This document shows positions 25,698 to 26,273 of a stretch of 26,273 nt of DNA, in pieces; the first letter of the stretch is position 1; each line of letters opens with the position of its first letter. The notes beneath the pieces were generated by a model. The model ran no database searches. It was not told the DNA's origin and saw only the letters and a program-made list of their open reading frames with translations. Source of the DNA: CAZKTS01 sp964555735 (lineage in GTDB: Bacteria > Actinomycetota > Acidimicrobiia > IMCC26256 > PALSA-555); contig CAZKTS010000287.1 in assembly GCA_964555735.1 (NCBI GenBank), forward strand, positions 1 to 26,273. Direction: 5' to 3'. Position numbers and translations under genes: made by a program.

Positions 25698-25783
25698 CTT
25701 GGGTTCCCCATGTCGCCATGAGGCAAGGACCATATCTTCGTCTCATCGTCGGAGATGAGAGGGCTGGCGTGTGGTCTCTGAGG
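25698..25783 (-). ncRNA. 3' half of the group I ribozyme core (P7, P3', P8, P9, omega-G)
   Basis: On the transcribed strand, UCAGAGACCACACG (25781-25768) is the R element and AAGAUAUGGUCC (25738-25727) the S element. GACCA (25776-25772) pairs with UGGUC (25732-25728) to make P7. UCUCAUC (25760-25754) pairs with GAUGAGA (25747-25741) as P8 with a 6-base loop. CCUCAUG (25723-25717) and CAUGGGG (25712-25706) make a 7-bp P9 closed by a GCGA tetraloop. AACCCAAG then ends the intron with G at 25698. The 3' strand of P3 lies between P7 and P8; its partner is outside the window. Confidence 0.88.
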
Positions 25784-26270
25784 ATTCCAGATATCGAGAC
25801 CGCTGCCTCCGATTCATGAGCTCGGTTTCCCGAGCGATGGACCGGAGCCCGGTCTCCGTGAGGTGCACGCCGGCCTCCATGCTGCGGAGGACGGACGCGA
25901 ACCGGACGAAGTCCGAGTGCTTGGCGGTTCTCAGTGGATGTTCTTCGAAGAACGGAATGACGACCTCCAGGAGATCGCTCCGGCGCTTCACGGAGAAGCG
26001 GAGGAGCGGTTCGTGATGGTCGTCGTGACGACGATTCTCGATCACCGATCCGCAGCCGAACTCCTCGAGGAGGAGATCGATGGCGGGTCTGGAGGTTGCG
26101 GACTGCGTCACCGAGAACTCGTGCTGGACCTGCCAGCCGAGTCGGCAACCCGGGTTCCGAACCACCGAGATCGAGAAGCAGCCTTCACCGTCGACGATGC
26201 CGACGATCCCCTGCTCGAGACCTGGCCTTTCCTGCTGATTGTCCGCACCGGATGGATTGTCACTGTCCAT
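25743..26270 (-). CDS. LAGLIDADG homing endonuclease encoded in the 23S intron
   Basis: A 175-residue protein with one LAGLIDADG-type motif, GIVGIVDGEG at residues 21-30; Glu29 is the expected catalytic acid. Single-motif enzymes act as homodimers and cut intronless 23S genes to spread the intron. Further family features are FSVTQ (52-56), VVIPFFEEHPLRTAKHSDF (103-121), MEAGVHLTETGLRSI (131-145) and a basic MNRRQRSRY (152-160). The ATG at 26270 is three bases from the window end, so a more upstream start cannot be excluded. The last twelve or so codons (SSETTRQP onward) are read from the ribozyme's P7-P3-P8 segment and the TGA stop is in the 3' strand of P8, so the end of the protein is shaped by RNA needs. 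Base use is less GC-biased than in neighbouring genes. No frameshift is visible. Confidence 0.92.
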   Translation of the reverse strand: MDSDNPSGADNQQERPGLEQGIVGIVDGEGCFSISVVRNPGCRLGWQVQHEFSVTQSATSRPAIDLLLEEFGCGSVIENRRHDDHHEPLLRFSVKRRSDLLEVVIPFFEEHPLRTAKHSDFVRFASVLRSMEAGVHLTETGLRSIARETELMNRRQRSRYLESSETTRQPSHLRR

Positions 26271-26273
26271 TCC

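Larger units (their letters stand above)
25698..26273 (-). mobile_element. Group I intron in 23S rRNA at position 1931 (3' part; continues beyond the window)
   Basis: The 23S exon ends exactly after the base equal to E. coli U1931, and the intervening sequence ends in G (position 25698), the omega-G of group I introns. The 3' core elements P7, P8 and P9 are recognisable (listed separately) and a LAGLIDADG endonuclease frame fills the rest up to the window end. The 5' splice site, P1-P6 and the 5' strand of P3 are beyond base 26273. Introns at 1917-1931 of 23S are known from a few bacteria (for example Simkania, Coxiella, some thermophiles) and many algal and amoebal organelles. The GC content looks clearly lower than that of neighbouring protein genes, in line with transfer. 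Confidence 0.92.

Overview
The window is very GC-rich (about 70% by eye outside the rRNA), uses many GTG starts and 4-base stop/start overlaps, and carries a gene order typical of Actinomycetota. In particular TPR protein, HAD phosphatase, tlyA, NAD kinase, recN, steA, steB/mctB, pyrG, Nudix, xerD follow one another on the minus strand, as in the Mycobacterium tuberculosis Rv1691-Rv1701 neighbourhood. The host is inferred to be a non-mycobacterial actinobacterium, possibly of the Acidimicrobiia; the class is a guess from gene content and is not proven by the sequence.

Layout. 1-276 (+) is the end of trpS. 283-1796 (-) holds an HD-domain hydrolase, a site-2 type membrane protease and a DksA/TraR-type zinc-finger protein. 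1928-5107 (-) holds xerD, an ADP-ribose pyrophosphatase-like Nudix gene and pyrG. 5183-6649 (+) is a membrane glycosyltransferase of the GT39 type, which interrupts the conserved order. 6710-18384 (-) is a long, tightly packed run: MraY/WecA-like transferase, a membrane protein with a degenerate alkaline-phosphatase-like domain, murJ, steB/mctB, steA, recN, NAD kinase, tlyA, HAD phosphatase, TPR protein. It joins cell-envelope export and synthesis (murJ, MraY-like, steA/steB) with DNA repair, NADP supply and rRNA methylation. 18487-19722 (+) is a DUF1015 protein. 19742-22644 (-) is korA-korB, a 2-oxoacid:ferredoxin oxidoreductase. 22838-24402 (-) is an SSB-like protein and a basic disordered/TPR protein. 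24502 to the end (-) is the 3' part of an rRNA operon: 5S, then the last third of 23S.

The most interesting element is at the right end. The 23S gene matches the normal sequence up to the base equivalent to E. coli A1932 and then breaks off into unrelated sequence. That sequence shows the 3' half of a group I intron (P7, P8, P9 with a GCGA tetraloop, terminal G) and a 175-residue single-motif LAGLIDADG homing endonuclease. The intron therefore sits at 23S position 1931, in the peptidyl-transferase-proximal region also used by I-CeuI-type introns. The endonuclease reading frame runs straight into the ribozyme core, with its stop codon inside P8. The 5' part of the intron and the 5' exon lie beyond the window.

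No CRISPR array, tRNA, insertion sequence or prophage was seen. No gene-free stretch exceeds about 200 bases; the larger ones (korA-ssb, HAD-tlyA, around 5S, dksA-xerD) are described as separate features.
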